DNA of 54,371 nucleotides from Halomonas urumqiensis (GCF_003028575.1 NZ_PYUD01000012.1:1-54371); one strand, 5' to 3'; shown: positions 1 to 10,498, numbered from the stretch's first letter. Notes: a model not told the origin generated them from the letters alone. Made by a program: numbers and translations.

Positions 1-82
1 GAGCTTCGGGGGCCTCCAGTGAATACTGGACGACATGGCGTTTGAACTCTAGCGTGAACTGACGTCGAATTTTAAAGCGCAT
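1..82 (-). CDS. IS3-family transposase OrfA, N-terminal fragment cut by window edge
   Basis: The minus strand encodes an ATG at 82 preceded by an AAGGT ribosome-binding site, then MRFKIRRQFTLEFKRHVVQY and a few more residues before the edge. The RRQFTLEFKR start is the usual opening of the helix-turn-helix OrfA protein (HTH_Tnp_1) of IS3-type elements, which binds the element's ends. Only 27 residues are visible, so the element may be intact or broken beyond the edge. Confidence 0.6.
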   Translation of the reverse strand, partial: MRFKIRRQFTLEFKRHVVQYSLEAPEA

Positions 83-118
83 AGCACCTTACCTTCGGTT
101 GTCGGCAAAGTGTCTACA
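1..118 (-). mobile_element. End of an IS3-like insertion sequence (rest outside window)
   Basis: The window opens inside what looks like the left end of an IS3-family element read on the minus strand. The orfA start lies at 82, and about 35 bases upstream the minus strand reads TGTAGACACTTTGCCGAC, starting at 118. The family typically has TG...CA ends, so this could be the terminal inverted repeat. The other end is outside the window, so the boundary at 118 is an inference. Confidence 0.45.
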
Positions 119-140
119 AAACCGGGGCACACCACATTGC

Positions 141-178
141 GATCTACCAATTTCGATCTACTAATTTCGATCTACTAC
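141..178. repeat. 14-bp tandem repeat, 2.7 copies
   Basis: The unit GATCTACTAATTTC occurs at 141-154 (one mismatch), 155-168 and partly at 169-178, directly before the ribosome-binding site of the lipoprotein gene at 190. It is AT-rich compared with its surroundings. Function unknown; it may be a replication-slippage product. Confidence 0.7.
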
Positions 179-189
179 AAGGAACCGTC

Positions 190-933
190 ATGGATCGTTT
201 GTCGCCACCTCCGTTGACCCTTGCTTGCGCACTGGTGCTGACGCTTGCCCTGGCGGGCTGCGTCAGCGCGCCGGGGCCCGCTCCCGAACCCATTACCCCC
301 CGTGGTGGAGACGCTGGCGGAGATGCCCCGTTGATGCCCTCGGCATTCTTCGGTGGGGGAGGCGAGGCGTTCACCGCCTGGCACTGCACGCCCTCCCAGA
401 ACCTCGTCACAACGCAACTCGATGAAGAACTAAGGCTGTGGTCCGCCCACGGGGCCTGGCGTCTGACGCCCGCGGTGGTGGCCAGTGGCGCGCGTTACCA
501 GCAAGGTGACATCAGCTTCTGGAACAAGGGGGATGAGGCGGTCGTCGAGAGCCCAAGCGGCCGGCTGGAGTGCCAGGCGCACATGCAGCGCACGGCGCTC
601 ACTCGTCGAAACCGGCCCGGCGTGATGTTCTTCGCGCGCGGCAATGAGCCGGGTTGGGCGGTCAGCCTTGCCAACGACGTGGCCGAACTCGACCTGACCC
701 TGGATTACGGCAGCCGACAGCAGACGCTCCCTTACCGCGTGACCACCCTGGACAATGGCGAAGGCCGCATGATTCTGGCCAGTGGCCGGGGCGATACGCC
801 GTTCGAGCTGCGCATCGAAGGGCGCGCCTGCTTCGATGACATGAGCGGCGAACCCTTTCCAGCACAGGTGACCCTGAGCATCGAGGGTGAACAGTATCGT
901 GGATGTGGGCAGGGGATACCCGCCGCCCCTTGA
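190..933 (+). CDS. Lipoprotein with MliC-like lysozyme-inhibitor domain and COG3650-like domain
   Basis: A 247-aa predicted lipoprotein. The N-terminus has a hydrophobic signal ending in the lipobox LALAGC, so lipidation would be at Cys23 or so and the protein is probably anchored in the outer membrane facing the periplasm. Residues ~57-125 (AWHCTPSQ... SGRLECQ) resemble MliC, the membrane-bound inhibitor of c-type lysozyme. Residues ~140-245 carry the ARGNEPGW motif and a Cys pair typical of COG3650 proteins. The combination suggests protection of the cell wall against lysozyme; this is inferred from the domain, not shown. The start is supported by AAGGA at 178-182. It stands alone, with a large hairpin downstream at 945-984. 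Confidence 0.75.
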   Translation: MDRLSPPPLTLACALVLTLALAGCVSAPGPAPEPITPRGGDAGGDAPLMPSAFFGGGGEAFTAWHCTPSQNLVTTQLDEELRLWSAHGAWRLTPAVVASGARYQQGDISFWNKGDEAVVESPSGRLECQAHMQRTALTRRNRPGVMFFARGNEPGWAVSLANDVAELDLTLDYGSRQQTLPYRVTTLDNGEGRMILASGRGDTPFELRIEGRACFDDMSGEPFPAQVTLSIEGEQYRGCGQGIPAAP

Positions 934-944
934 TGGCGGTCATT

Positions 945-984
945 TCCGCACCTCAATTCGTTTTTATCGAACATGAGGTGCGGA
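945..984. other. Long inverted repeat between lipoprotein gene and azoR
   Basis: TCCGCACCTCA (945-955) is perfectly complementary to TGAGGTGCGGA (974-984). The 18-base interval has its own 4-bp stem (TTCG at 957-960, CGAA at 968-971). No T-run follows, so it is either a transcript-end hairpin for the lipoprotein gene or an operator for azoR, which starts at 1071. I cannot tell which. Confidence 0.6.
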
Positions 985-1070
985 TTAATGCGCTTTTCTG
1001 TGCATAATCTACACGTATCATGTCAATCATCATCCCGCTAACGAACCTTTCATGGTTTCAGGAGATTGTC

Positions 1071-1679
1071 ATGATGACCCGTGCACTGGTGTTGACCTCT
1101 TCCATCCTCGGCGAAAACGGCCAGTCCAAGGGCCTCGCCGAGCATTTCCTCAAGCGTGCCGCCAACCGCGACGACCTCTCCGTCACTACTCGTGACCTGG
1201 TCGCCAATGAGCTCCCGCACCTCAAGGCCGATGAGCTGGGTGCCTGGCAGGTGCCAGCCGACGAGCGTGATGCCGAGCAGCGTGCCCTGGCCGCGCGCTC
1301 CGATGAACTGCTGGCGGAGTTTCGCGACCACGATGTGATCGTGCTGGCGGTGCCGCTCTACAACCTCGGCATTCCGTCGCAGCTCAAGGCGTGGTTCGAT
1401 CGTATCCTGCGGTCCGGCGAAACCTTCCGCTACACCGAGAATGGCCCGAAGGGGCTTGTCGAGGGCAAGCGGGCGGTGATTCTCGCCGCGCGCGGTGGCC
1501 AGTACGCCGGCACTGAACTCGACAGCCAGACCCCGCATCTCAAGACCATGCTCGGCCTGATGGGCATCACGGAAGTGGATACGGTGTTCGCCGAGGGGCT
1601 TGCGATGGGCGAGAGCCATCGTGAATCGACCCTTAAGGAAGCTCGCCAAGCCATCGACTCACTGGTCGAGCGCCTGTAA
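1071..1679 (+). CDS. azoR: FMN-dependent NADH-azoreductase
   Basis: A 202-aa flavodoxin-fold quinone/azo reductase that uses NAD(P)H and FMN to reduce quinones and azo compounds in the cytoplasm. The family's features are visible: N-terminal beta strand and phosphate loop (residues ~4-20, LTSSILGENGQSKGLA), the VPLYNLGIPSQLKAWFDRI segment around residues 92-110, and the ARGGQY segment near 140 that contacts the flavin. Length matches the E. coli protein (201 aa). The ATG at 1071 is chosen because GGAG lies at 1061-1064; the open frame extends upstream to 1020 without a better site. A strong terminator follows at 1704, so the gene appears monocistronic. Probable role: detoxification of quinones or electrophiles. 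Confidence 0.9.
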   Translation: MMTRALVLTSSILGENGQSKGLAEHFLKRAANRDDLSVTTRDLVANELPHLKADELGAWQVPADERDAEQRALAARSDELLAEFRDHDVIVLAVPLYNLGIPSQLKAWFDRILRSGETFRYTENGPKGLVEGKRAVILAARGGQYAGTELDSQTPHLKTMLGLMGITEVDTVFAEGLAMGESHRESTLKEARQAIDSLVERL

Positions 1680-1703
1680 TCCGCCGGATTCGGTGATTCA
1701 CGA

Positions 1704-1736
1704 AAACGGGGTGGCCACAGGGCCACCCCGTTTTTT
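1704..1736. terminator. Rho-independent terminator after azoR
   Basis: A 12-bp GC-rich stem (AACGGGGTGGCC, loop ACAG, GGCCACCCCGTT) followed by TTTT at 1733-1736. The preceding AAAA means it could also stop the convergent gene that ends at 1764. Confidence 0.85.
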
Positions 1737-1763
1737 CGTGTGCGTGCAATCAACCAGGGGGTA

Positions 1764-2831
1764 TCAACACTGGCTGGGCCGGCTGATCAACCACTGGCGG
1801 GGCACGAAATCGCTGGTGCAGAGCAAGGGAGTGGGGGCGAGGATGCGCTTGCCAAGCCGCGCAAGGGCCTCGCGATTGCCACGTGATGGCCCCTCGAGTT
1901 GCTGGGTGACCATGAGTGGTTGCCACTCATCGGCCTCCCGGGTGGCAAGGGTGAAGCTGAAGGGGTAGAAGCCGGGGAAACCAAGCCGCAGGTCGGTGGC
2001 CACCAGGGTCTCCTGGCCGTCGATGGACGCGGACTCGTAGCGCAGGAAGGGCCCGGCGAACCAGTCGAGCCGCTGGCCTTTCTCGCTCTGCAGGGCCACG
2101 GCTTCCCGTTCGGCGCCGCGCGAGAAGGTTTCCAGTTGCGGGGTGCTGTCGCCATCGAAGACCCCGACGAGGGTTTCGTGCTGATCCACGCCGTCGACCA
2201 CGGTGACCCGCCACAGCAGGGTGTTGAACGGCGTGGGTTGCACCAGGCGAGGCGCCTCGGCCAGCCCCTGGGCTGCCAGCACCGGTTCGATACGATGCTC
2301 CACCAGCAGTTTGGCGCCGAAGGCGAAGACCAGGTAGGCGGTCGCCAGCGCCAGGCCGGCGCGTGGCGCGCGTAGGCCATTCCCCGTGGCCATTGCCACG
2401 CCGATACCGACCAGCAGGGGTAGGGTATAGAGTGGATCGATGATGAACACGATAGGATAGGCCGCAGGCCGGACGTCCAGTGGCCACCAGATCTGGGTGC
2501 CGTAGGTGGTCAGGGCATCGAGCAGCGGGTGGGTCATCAGGATCAGCCCACAGAACAACCACCAGCGCGAGAGCGGGATATCGCGTGCCGGGGCGAAGCG
2601 CCTGGCCAGCAGGGCAAGCAGCGTGGCAAGTCCTGTCAGCACGAACAGCGAATGGCTGAAGCCCCGGTGTTCGGTGACATTGGCGATGGCATCGCCGTAA
2701 TCGAGGATCACGTCCAAGTCGGGCAGGGTGCCGAGGGCGGCACCGATCAATACGGCCTTGCGGCCGAGCCGGCGGCCAAGCACGGCGCCGCCTATCGCTC
2801 CGCCCAGTGCGGCCTGGGTAATCGAATCCAT
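1764..2831 (-). CDS. Membrane-bound metal-dependent hydrolase, YdjM/COG1988 family
   Basis: A 355-aa membrane protein. Residues 1-30 contain the GG-rich AALGGAIGGAVLGRR opening, followed by LGTLPDLDV and the EHRGFSHS motif (about residues 53-60). These His/Asp residues define the family's putative metal site. At least four hydrophobic helices follow (LFVLTGLATLLALLA, WWLFCGLILMTHPLLDAL, YPIVFIIDPLYTLPLLVGIG, GLALATAYLVFAFGA), then a ~170-residue soluble C-terminal domain. The biochemical function of the family is not established; the E. coli relative YdjM belongs to the LexA regulon. The start lies 3 bp downstream of the tag stop codon, so the two are probably one transcript, which would fit a DNA-damage context. 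Confidence 0.75.
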   Translation of the reverse strand: MDSITQAALGGAIGGAVLGRRLGRKAVLIGAALGTLPDLDVILDYGDAIANVTEHRGFSHSLFVLTGLATLLALLARRFAPARDIPLSRWWLFCGLILMTHPLLDALTTYGTQIWWPLDVRPAAYPIVFIIDPLYTLPLLVGIGVAMATGNGLRAPRAGLALATAYLVFAFGAKLLVEHRIEPVLAAQGLAEAPRLVQPTPFNTLLWRVTVVDGVDQHETLVGVFDGDSTPQLETFSRGAEREAVALQSEKGQRLDWFAGPFLRYESASIDGQETLVATDLRLGFPGFYPFSFTLATREADEWQPLMVTQQLEGPSRGNREALARLGKRILAPTPLLCTSDFVPRQWLISRPSQC

Positions 2832-2834
2832 GCG

Positions 2835-3383
2835 TCAAGCTTCCTGGTGGGTGGTGGCCCAGGCCGGGCCAGCGGCGAGAATCCGTGCCTGCACCGGGCA
2901 GTCGTCGCGATGGGCGCCGGGCAAATACCCGGTGCTCATCAGGAATTCATTGACGATCTCGGGGCCTGTGAAGCGGAAGGTGCGCTTGAACAGCCGCACC
3001 CAGTCGGCGTGGGGAAGCGGATGGTGATGGTCGAGCCAGGCCTTGAAACTGCCATGCTCGGCCTGCAGGGTTCGCACCACGCTGGCGTTGTGGATCACCG
3101 CATCGACCTTGAGACGATTGCGGATGATCCCGGCGTCATCGAGCAGCCGGGCGCGGTCGGCGTCGCCGAAGCGGGCGACCCGGTCGATGTCGAAGCCGGC
3201 GAAGGCATTGTGGAAGGCCTCGCGCTTCTTCAAGACGGTCAGCCACGAAAGCCCGGCCTGGTTGATCTCCAGCACCAGGCGCTCGAACAGTATGGTGTCA
3301 TCCGCTACCGGGAAGCCGTACTCGTGATCATGGTAGGGGCCATGAAACGGATGCTCGGGTGCCAGGTCACAGTAATGGCTCAT
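2835..3383 (-). CDS. tag: DNA-3-methyladenine glycosylase I
   Basis: A 182-aa base-excision repair enzyme that removes 3-methyladenine from alkylated DNA. Family landmarks are present: the HDHEYGFP segment near residue 20, LVLEINQAGLSWLTVLKKRE (residues ~36-56, with the Glu and Trp of the base pocket), and the C-terminal zinc ligands in TGYLPGAHRDDCPV. The N-terminal Cys zinc ligand is at residue 5. I choose ATG at 3383, with GAGG five bases upstream, over a TTG one codon earlier. It overlaps nothing, and the membrane hydrolase gene follows after 3 bp, suggesting co-transcription. Confidence 0.92.
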   Translation of the reverse strand: MSHYCDLAPEHPFHGPYHDHEYGFPVADDTILFERLVLEINQAGLSWLTVLKKREAFHNAFAGFDIDRVARFGDADRARLLDDAGIIRNRLKVDAVIHNASVVRTLQAEHGSFKAWLDHHHPLPHADWVRLFKRTFRFTGPEIVNEFLMSTGYLPGAHRDDCPVQARILAAGPAWATTHQEA

Positions 3384-3507
3384 CAATGCCTCACAGGCTT
3401 GGCAAGGCCGCGGCCATTGCCGAAAATGTCCATGAATCGAAGCGCTAACCTTACCCCCGGGTGGCCGCCAGTTGAAGCGGACAGACCCGATGACGCGAGG
3501 TAATCAG

Positions 3508-3957
3508 ATGAAACGTACCCTTCGCCCACTGGCGAGTACAGTGCTGTTGGTGGCCATGGCGTCATCCGCCTGGGCCAAGGACCCGGTGGTCACGGTCTAC
3601 AAGGATCCCAACTGCGGCTGTTGCTCGGCCTGGGCAGAGCATCTTGAAGACTCAGGCTTCGAGGTGCGCCAACATGACACCCGCGACATGCGTGCCGTGA
3701 AGATCGAGCATGGTGTCTCGCCGGAGCTGTCGTCCTGCCATACCGCCGTGGTCGACGGGTATGTGATCGAGGGCCATGTACCGGCGGATGACATCCATCG
3801 ACTGCTGGACGAAAAAAGTGAGCTTGCAGGCTTGGCGGTACCCGGAATGCCCCACGGCTCACCGGGGATGGAAACCGGTCGTGTCGATGACTATGCCGTT
3901 CTAGGCTGGCACCATGACGACCGAACACCCGACATCTTCAGTGAATACACCCACTGA
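3508..3957 (+). CDS. Periplasmic DUF411 protein with CGCC metal-binding motif
   Basis: A 149-aa protein with a signal peptide (residues 1-23, cleaved near SSAWA-KD) and a DUF411 domain. The NCGCCSAW motif at about residues 35-42 sits at the place of a thioredoxin-like CxxC, and further Cys and His residues occur (SSCHTAV, GMPHGSPGME). Members are often found with copper-resistance genes, so copper or thiol chemistry in the periplasm is likely, but no copper genes lie next to it here. The C-terminal extension rich in His and Asp (LGWHHDDRTPD) could also bind metal. ATG at 3508 is chosen for GAGG at 3497-3500; an in-frame ATG at 3472 lacks a site. Confidence 0.8.
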   Translation: MKRTLRPLASTVLLVAMASSAWAKDPVVTVYKDPNCGCCSAWAEHLEDSGFEVRQHDTRDMRAVKIEHGVSPELSSCHTAVVDGYVIEGHVPADDIHRLLDEKSELAGLAVPGMPHGSPGMETGRVDDYAVLGWHHDDRTPDIFSEYTH

Positions 3958-4009
3958 GCCTTGCCCGACCCCCTAAACGGGGCCCCAACCGTCACACAAG
4001 GAATCCGCT

Positions 4010-4450
4010 ATGCAGTATCTGCACACCATGGTTCGCGTCAGTGATCTCGACGCCTCGCTGCACTTCTACTGCGACCTGCTGGGCCTCAAGGAAGTGCGTC
4101 GCAAGGAGAACGAGAAGGGCCGCTTCACCCTGGTGTTCCTGGCCGCGCCGGAGGATGAAGGCCGCAGCGCCGAGCTCAAGGCACCGGAACTCGAGCTGAC
4201 CTACAACTGGGACCCCGAGGAATACGCCGGCGGTCGCAACTTCGGCCATCTGGCTTACCGGGTCGACGACATCTATGCGTTGTGCGAGAGGCTTCAGGCC
4301 GGTGGCGTGACCATCAATCGACCTCCGCGTGATGGGCACATGGCCTTCGTCAGAAGCCCCGACAACATCTCCGTCGAACTGCTGCAGAAGGGCGATGCCC
4401 TGGAGCCCAAGGAGCCCTGGGTTAGTATGGAGAACACCGGCACCTGGTAA
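4010..4450 (+). CDS. gloA: Lactoylglutathione lyase (glyoxalase I)
   Basis: A 146-aa VOC-fold metalloenzyme converting the hemithioacetal of methylglyoxal and glutathione to S-lactoylglutathione. All four metal ligands are in place: His5, Glu62, His80 and Glu123, matching His5/Glu56/His74/Glu122 of the Ni-type E. coli enzyme apart from small insertions. The start has AAGGA at 3998-4002. It lies 52 bp after the DUF411 gene on the same strand and ends 4 bp from the convergent DoxX gene, with no terminator visible between them. Confidence 0.93.
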   Translation: MQYLHTMVRVSDLDASLHFYCDLLGLKEVRRKENEKGRFTLVFLAAPEDEGRSAELKAPELELTYNWDPEEYAGGRNFGHLAYRVDDIYALCERLQAGGVTINRPPRDGHMAFVRSPDNISVELLQKGDALEPKEPWVSMENTGTW

Positions 4451-4454
4451 ACCC

Positions 4455-4859
4455 TTAATCCGGGCGGTAGGCCATGCGGCCGCTGCCCATCAACATGATG
4501 GCCAGCGCCCCGAACAGGAACAGGCCTTGAAGCTCCAGCGCCCAGCCGCCATTGCCGTTCAACGCCATGAGCTCGCCGCGATGGGCCAGGAAGATCGCCA
4601 TCAGCATGTTCACCGCCATGATCAGGCCCGCCAACCGTGTCTGCAGGCCGATGATGGCCATCAGCGGCGCAACGATCTCGCCGAGCAGCACGCCGTAGGC
4701 GAGAAAGCTCGGCAGCCCCTGGCCCTCCAGGGTATTGCCGATCCAGGTCAGGCTGCCGGGGTTGGTCAGCTTGGCGATGCCGTGCAGCAGCATCAGGCCG
4801 CCCACCGAGAGGCGCAGGACCAGCTTGCCGAGGGCGTCGTTGTGCAGGGCGTGAAGCAT
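4455..4859 (-). CDS. DoxX family membrane protein
   Basis: A 134-aa inner-membrane protein with four hydrophobic segments (LVLRLSVGGLMLLHGIAKL, FLAYGVLLGEIVAPLMAIIGL, LAGLIMAVNMLMAIFLA, LFLFGALAIMLMG). The LxxGxxLLxHGxxKL and GxxLPxxxAYxxxLxE signatures define the DoxX/YqjF-type family. The role in bacteria is poorly defined; some members are linked to redox and thiosulfate metabolism. ATG at 4859 has AAGGA just upstream; the upstream extension to 4913 is unlikely. It is divergent from the META-domain lipoprotein gene. Confidence 0.8.
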   Translation of the reverse strand: MLHALHNDALGKLVLRLSVGGLMLLHGIAKLTNPGSLTWIGNTLEGQGLPSFLAYGVLLGEIVAPLMAIIGLQTRLAGLIMAVNMLMAIFLAHRGELMALNGNGGWALELQGLFLFGALAIMLMGSGRMAYRPD

Positions 4860-4960
4860 GCGGCGTTCCTTGAAGATCGGCGTTTCATTGTCTCCCGGAG
4901 GTGGCTGGTGCAAGCTTGCAGGCGTGGCCGCCGCTCTCCGGTTCCCTCAAGGAAGATACC

Positions 4961-5410
4961 ATGAAGATCAATTCGTTAGGCAAGTCTCTCGCGGTTCTGC
5001 TCGGTGTGCTGGCGCTGGCTGCCTGCGGTAGCCGCGATACCGCACCGCCCGCCACCCAGACAAGCGATCTGGAAGGCCCGGTGGTGGAACAGCGCTGGAA
5101 CCTGTTGCTGGTGGGCACCGACGAGCGGCTGTCGATGCCCGAACGCGCCTGGTTTCGCATTAGCAGCGACGGCAAGGTCAGCGGCAGCGATGGCTGCAAT
5201 CCGTTGATGGGCCAGGCCAGCCTCGGGGAGAGCCAGCGCATCGAATTCAACGAGCTGGCCACCGGCCGGCGCGCCTGCCCACAGGCCGAGGATGCCCAGC
5301 GTATCCGCACCATGCTGGAGACCGCCTACCGCTACCTGATCGACCATGACAGGCTGGTGTTCTTCGGCCCCGACCAGCGTGTGCTGGGTGGCTGGCGCAA
5401 AGCCAACTGA
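4961..5410 (+). CDS. META-domain lipoprotein (HslJ-like)
   Basis: A 149-aa lipoprotein. Signal peptide with lipobox LALAAC gives a mature N-terminus at Cys22. The META domain spans residues ~45-145 with the conserved RWNLLLVGT, SGSDGCNPLMGQ and TGRRACPQAEDAQRIRTMLETA segments, which match the W-x-L, G-x-x-GCN-x-x-x-G and T-x-x-x-C motifs of HslJ/META proteins. Function of the domain is uncertain; HslJ in E. coli is a heat-inducible outer-membrane protein linked to novobiocin tolerance. Strong site AAGGAAG before ATG 4961. A long hairpin follows at 5436. Confidence 0.8.
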   Translation: MKINSLGKSLAVLLGVLALAACGSRDTAPPATQTSDLEGPVVEQRWNLLLVGTDERLSMPERAWFRISSDGKVSGSDGCNPLMGQASLGESQRIEFNELATGRRACPQAEDAQRIRTMLETAYRYLIDHDRLVFFGPDQRVLGGWRKAN

Positions 5411-5435
5411 CTCCCGGTAACCCTTACACACCACA

Positions 5436-5470
5436 CGAACACGGCCCGCATTGGCGGGCCGTGTTCGTTT
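5436..5470. terminator. Bidirectional hairpin terminator between META gene and valS
   Basis: Perfect 14-bp stem CGAACACGGCCCGC (5436-5449) / GCGGGCCGTGTTCG (5454-5467), loop ATTG, then TTT. It lies between convergent genes and can serve both, though the T-run is short. Confidence 0.75.
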
Positions 5471-5487
5471 GACGCAGATCGCGGTGC

Positions 5488-8334
<2,847 letters not shown>

Positions 8335-8443
8335 GGGGCGTTCCGGGTCCAGAAATGGTCGCCAGCGGTTAGGTGCCGGCGGCAGGATGTCGTCGGGGAG
8401 CGTTCGAGAATGTGTTCGAATCAGCGTCCGAAAAATGGCCCCG

Positions 8444-8473
8444 ATTATAGCGCGATGAGACGCAAGACGTCAG
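8444..8473 (-). promoter_or_regulatory. Putative valS sigma70 promoter
   Basis: On the minus strand a perfect -10 TATAAT (8449-8444) lies 18 bp downstream of CTGACG (8473-8468, 4/6 match to TTGACA). It gives a leader of about 100 nt before the valS ATG at 8334. The predicted start lies downstream of the palindromic repeat, so valS can be transcribed without holC. Confidence 0.55.
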
Positions 8474-8512
8474 CCAGGCAGGTGGGCCAGGCTGAATATG
8501 CTATACACGGGG

Positions 8513-8609
8513 CGCCGGGGACAGGCCGTAGCGGAGGTCATTTGCCAGGGATGGCAAATGTAGCGCCCAGGGAAGGGTTTACAGCGCCTCCGCGAAGGCC
8601 TGTCGACGG
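8513..8609 (-). repeat. Dispersed palindromic repeat, copy 1 (holC-valS gap)
   Basis: First of four full copies of a ~95-bp structured repeat (others at 9156, 20972 and 37337). In element orientation (minus strand here) it has outer arms CCGTCGACAGGCC / GGCCTGTCCCCGG, second stem GCGGAGG / CCTCCGC, an unpaired conserved part with GCGCTGTAAACCC and CCCTGGGCGCTAC, and an inner hairpin CATTTGCCA-TCCC-TGGCAAATG. The stem sequences differ from the other copies in a compensatory way. Confidence 0.85.
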
Positions 8610-8639
8610 ATCGCCCCGGTCCACCACCTCCAGAAGGGC

Positions 8640-9107
8640 TTAGCCTTCGCTATCCTGACCGCGCAGCTGGTGCGCCTTGACCGGATAGCCGCGTTGCTTG
8701 TAGGTCTGCCAGCACTCGCGCTTGGCGACCAGCACGTCCTGGTGCTGGTTGATGATCTCGGCGACCCGTTCGAAGCGCGAGAACCATTCGGGAATGCCCG
8801 GCGAGAGGTTGAGCAGCGCCTGGACGGGCTGCTCGGGCGGCGGCGGGCCCTGCCAGCCGATGGTCACCGGCACGTCGCTTGCCGAGGTGTCGTCGCGCGG
8901 CTCGCTCTCCATCAGCACGTGTGGCACGTAGGCATCCGGGCGGAACGTCCAGAGTACCTCGTCGAGCTCCCGGGCCATGGCCTCGTCCTCGGCATGCAGG
9001 TGCAGGCGGTAGCCCTTGCGCTGGATGGTTTCGGCCAGGCGGCAGGCGAAGGCGAGGCGTGCCTGTAGCGTGGTGTCGGGAAGCACGTAGAAATCGACCT
9101 GGGTCAT
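8640..9107 (-). CDS. holC: DNA polymerase III chi subunit
   Basis: A 155-aa subunit of the clamp-loader complex that bridges SSB and the polymerase III holoenzyme. The start MTQVDFYVLPDTT and the conserved LAETIQRKGYRLHLHAEDEAMARELDEVLWTF segment (residues ~22-54) are typical, as are the acidic-to-aromatic VTIGW strand and RFERVAEIINQ near 112-122. ATG at 9107 is chosen by homology; the open frame continues upstream to 9260 only because the repeat copy 2 happens to be open in that frame, so longer gene models are wrong. It lies between ilvE and valS; in many gammaproteobacteria the order is pepA-holC-valS, so ilvE appears inserted in that group. Confidence 0.93.
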   Translation of the reverse strand: MTQVDFYVLPDTTLQARLAFACRLAETIQRKGYRLHLHAEDEAMARELDEVLWTFRPDAYVPHVLMESEPRDDTSASDVPVTIGWQGPPPPEQPVQALLNLSPGIPEWFSRFERVAEIINQHQDVLVAKRECWQTYKQRGYPVKAHQLRGQDSEG

Positions 9108-9155
9108 CGCGAACTCACCAAAAGTCGTGCTGCTATGTTGTCGGGATACGAAGCC

Positions 9156-9252
9156 CCCGCCGACAGGTCTACGCGAGGGCGCTGTGAACCCATCCCTGGG
9201 CGCTACTTTTTCCTTCCCTGGAAAAAGACCCTCGCTGCGACCTGTCGCCGGG
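9156..9252 (+). repeat. Dispersed palindromic repeat, copy 2 (ilvE-holC gap)
   Basis: Full copy in plus orientation. Outer arms CCGCCGACAGGTC / GACCTGTCGCCGG (one mismatch), second stem GCGAGGG / CCCTCGC, conserved middle part, inner stem CTTTTTCC / GGAAAAAG. Both inner stems have different sequences from copies 1, 3 and 4 but remain paired. It lies between the ilvE stop (9311) and holC start (9107). Confidence 0.85.
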
Positions 9253-9310
9253 ATGCACAAGCCAAGCGGTGAAACGCTGCCAAGCCCGCTCGGTCAGACG
9301 CTCGGCAGAC

Positions 9311-10411
9311 TTATACCAACCGGGTCAGCCAGCCGTGAGTGTCTTCCGCACGGCCGTACTGCAGGTCGAGCAGCTTGGTGCGCAGGCGCTTGGCGATGGG
9401 GTTGCCATCGCCGCCGGTCAGGCGGATGCGTTCGTTCTCGGTGACCAGTTCGCCCACTGGAGTGATCACCGCGGCGGTGCCGCAGGCAAACACTTCGGTG
9501 ATCTCGCCGGAGGCGGCACCTTCGCGCCACTCGTCGATGCTGATCGGCCGCTCCTCCGGGGTCAGGCCCTCGTCGCGGGCCAGGGTCAGCACCGAATCGC
9601 GGGTCACGCCCTCGAGGATGGTGTCGGTGAGGCGCGGGGTGACCACGCGGCCGTCGCGGTAGACGAAGAACAGGTTCATGCCGCCCAGTTCTTCGATCCA
9701 CGTGTTCTCGACGGCATCCAAAAAGGCCACCTGGCTACAGTCGTGGGCACTGGCTTCCTTCTGTGCGGCAAGCGAGGCGGCATAGTTGCCACCGCACTTG
9801 GCAAAGCCCGTGCCGCCGGGGGCGGCGCGCTTGTAGTGGGTGGAGAGCCAGATCGAAACCGGCGCGATCCCGCCCTTGAAGTAGGCGGCGGCCGGCGAGG
9901 CGATGACGTAGTAGTCAACCTCCTGGGACGGTCGCACACCAAGGAAGGCTTCACTGGCGATCATGAAGGGACGCAGGTAGAGGCTGCATTCGTCGGCGGC
10001 ACTGGCGGGGGTGGGCACCCAGGCGTGGTCCTGGGCCAGCAGCGCCTTGAGCGAGCCGATGAAGTCCTCGTCGGAGAGTTCAGGCAGCGCCAGGCGGCGC
10101 GCACTGCGACGGAACCGCTCGGCATTCTTCTCCGGACGGAAGGTCCAGATCGAGCCATCGGCATGGCGGTAGGCCTTGATGCCTTCGAAGATCTCCTGGC
10201 CGTAGTGCAGCACGGCGGCGGCCGGGTCGAGGGTCAGCGGGCCGTAGGGGCGCACCTCGTGGCCGTGCCAGCCGGTGTCCAGAGTCCAGCGCACATGCGC
10301 CATGTGGTCGGTGAAATAGCTGCCGAAGCCGGGGTTGGCGAGGATCCCGTCACGCAGGGTGTCGGCCTTGGGGTTGGCATTGGGCAACAGGTCGAAGCTA
10401 GCTGTGGGCAC
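9311..10411 (-). CDS. ilvE: Branched-chain amino acid aminotransferase
   Basis: A 366-aa fold-type IV PLP enzyme for the last step of valine, leucine and isoleucine synthesis and the first step of their breakdown. The PLP lysine lies in GTGFAKCGGNYAASLAAQ, and the EELGGMNLFFVY and GTAAVITPVGEL segments bind the phosphate and substrate. Length and the long N-terminal extension (LPNANPKADTLRDGIL...) place it in the type II BCAT group rather than the ~309-aa E. coli type. The start is GTG at 10411, with GGAGA upstream at somewhat long spacing. It is followed by repeat copy 2 and then holC on the same strand. Confidence 0.94.
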   Translation of the reverse strand: MPTASFDLLPNANPKADTLRDGILANPGFGSYFTDHMAHVRWTLDTGWHGHEVRPYGPLTLDPAAAVLHYGQEIFEGIKAYRHADGSIWTFRPEKNAERFRRSARRLALPELSDEDFIGSLKALLAQDHAWVPTPASAADECSLYLRPFMIASEAFLGVRPSQEVDYYVIASPAAAYFKGGIAPVSIWLSTHYKRAAPGGTGFAKCGGNYAASLAAQKEASAHDCSQVAFLDAVENTWIEELGGMNLFFVYRDGRVVTPRLTDTILEGVTRDSVLTLARDEGLTPEERPISIDEWREGAASGEITEVFACGTAAVITPVGELVTENERIRLTGGDGNPIAKRLRTKLLDLQYGRAEDTHGWLTRLV

Positions 10412-10470
10412 GGCAATGGGTCTCCGTTACCCCTGGGGCGGCGCTGGCGTGCTCCAGGGTGATACTGGAA

Positions 10471-10498
10471 CAGCGGGCCGGCGTTGACCGGCCCGCTG
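10471..10498. terminator. GC-rich hairpin between pepA and ilvE
   Basis: Perfect 11-bp stem CAGCGGGCCGG / CCGGCCCGCTG with loop CGTTGA. It lies 56 bp after the pepA stop on the minus strand. There is no T-run, so it may be a transcript-stabilising or Rho-assisted end rather than a classic terminator. Confidence 0.5.

Noticed and set aside
3958..4009. Terminator between the DUF411 gene and gloA
   Set aside because: Only a short imperfect GC pairing without a T-run; read-through is as likely.
9108..9260. N-terminal extension of holC
   Set aside because: The extra codons are the palindromic repeat read through in frame; the conserved protein starts at 9107.
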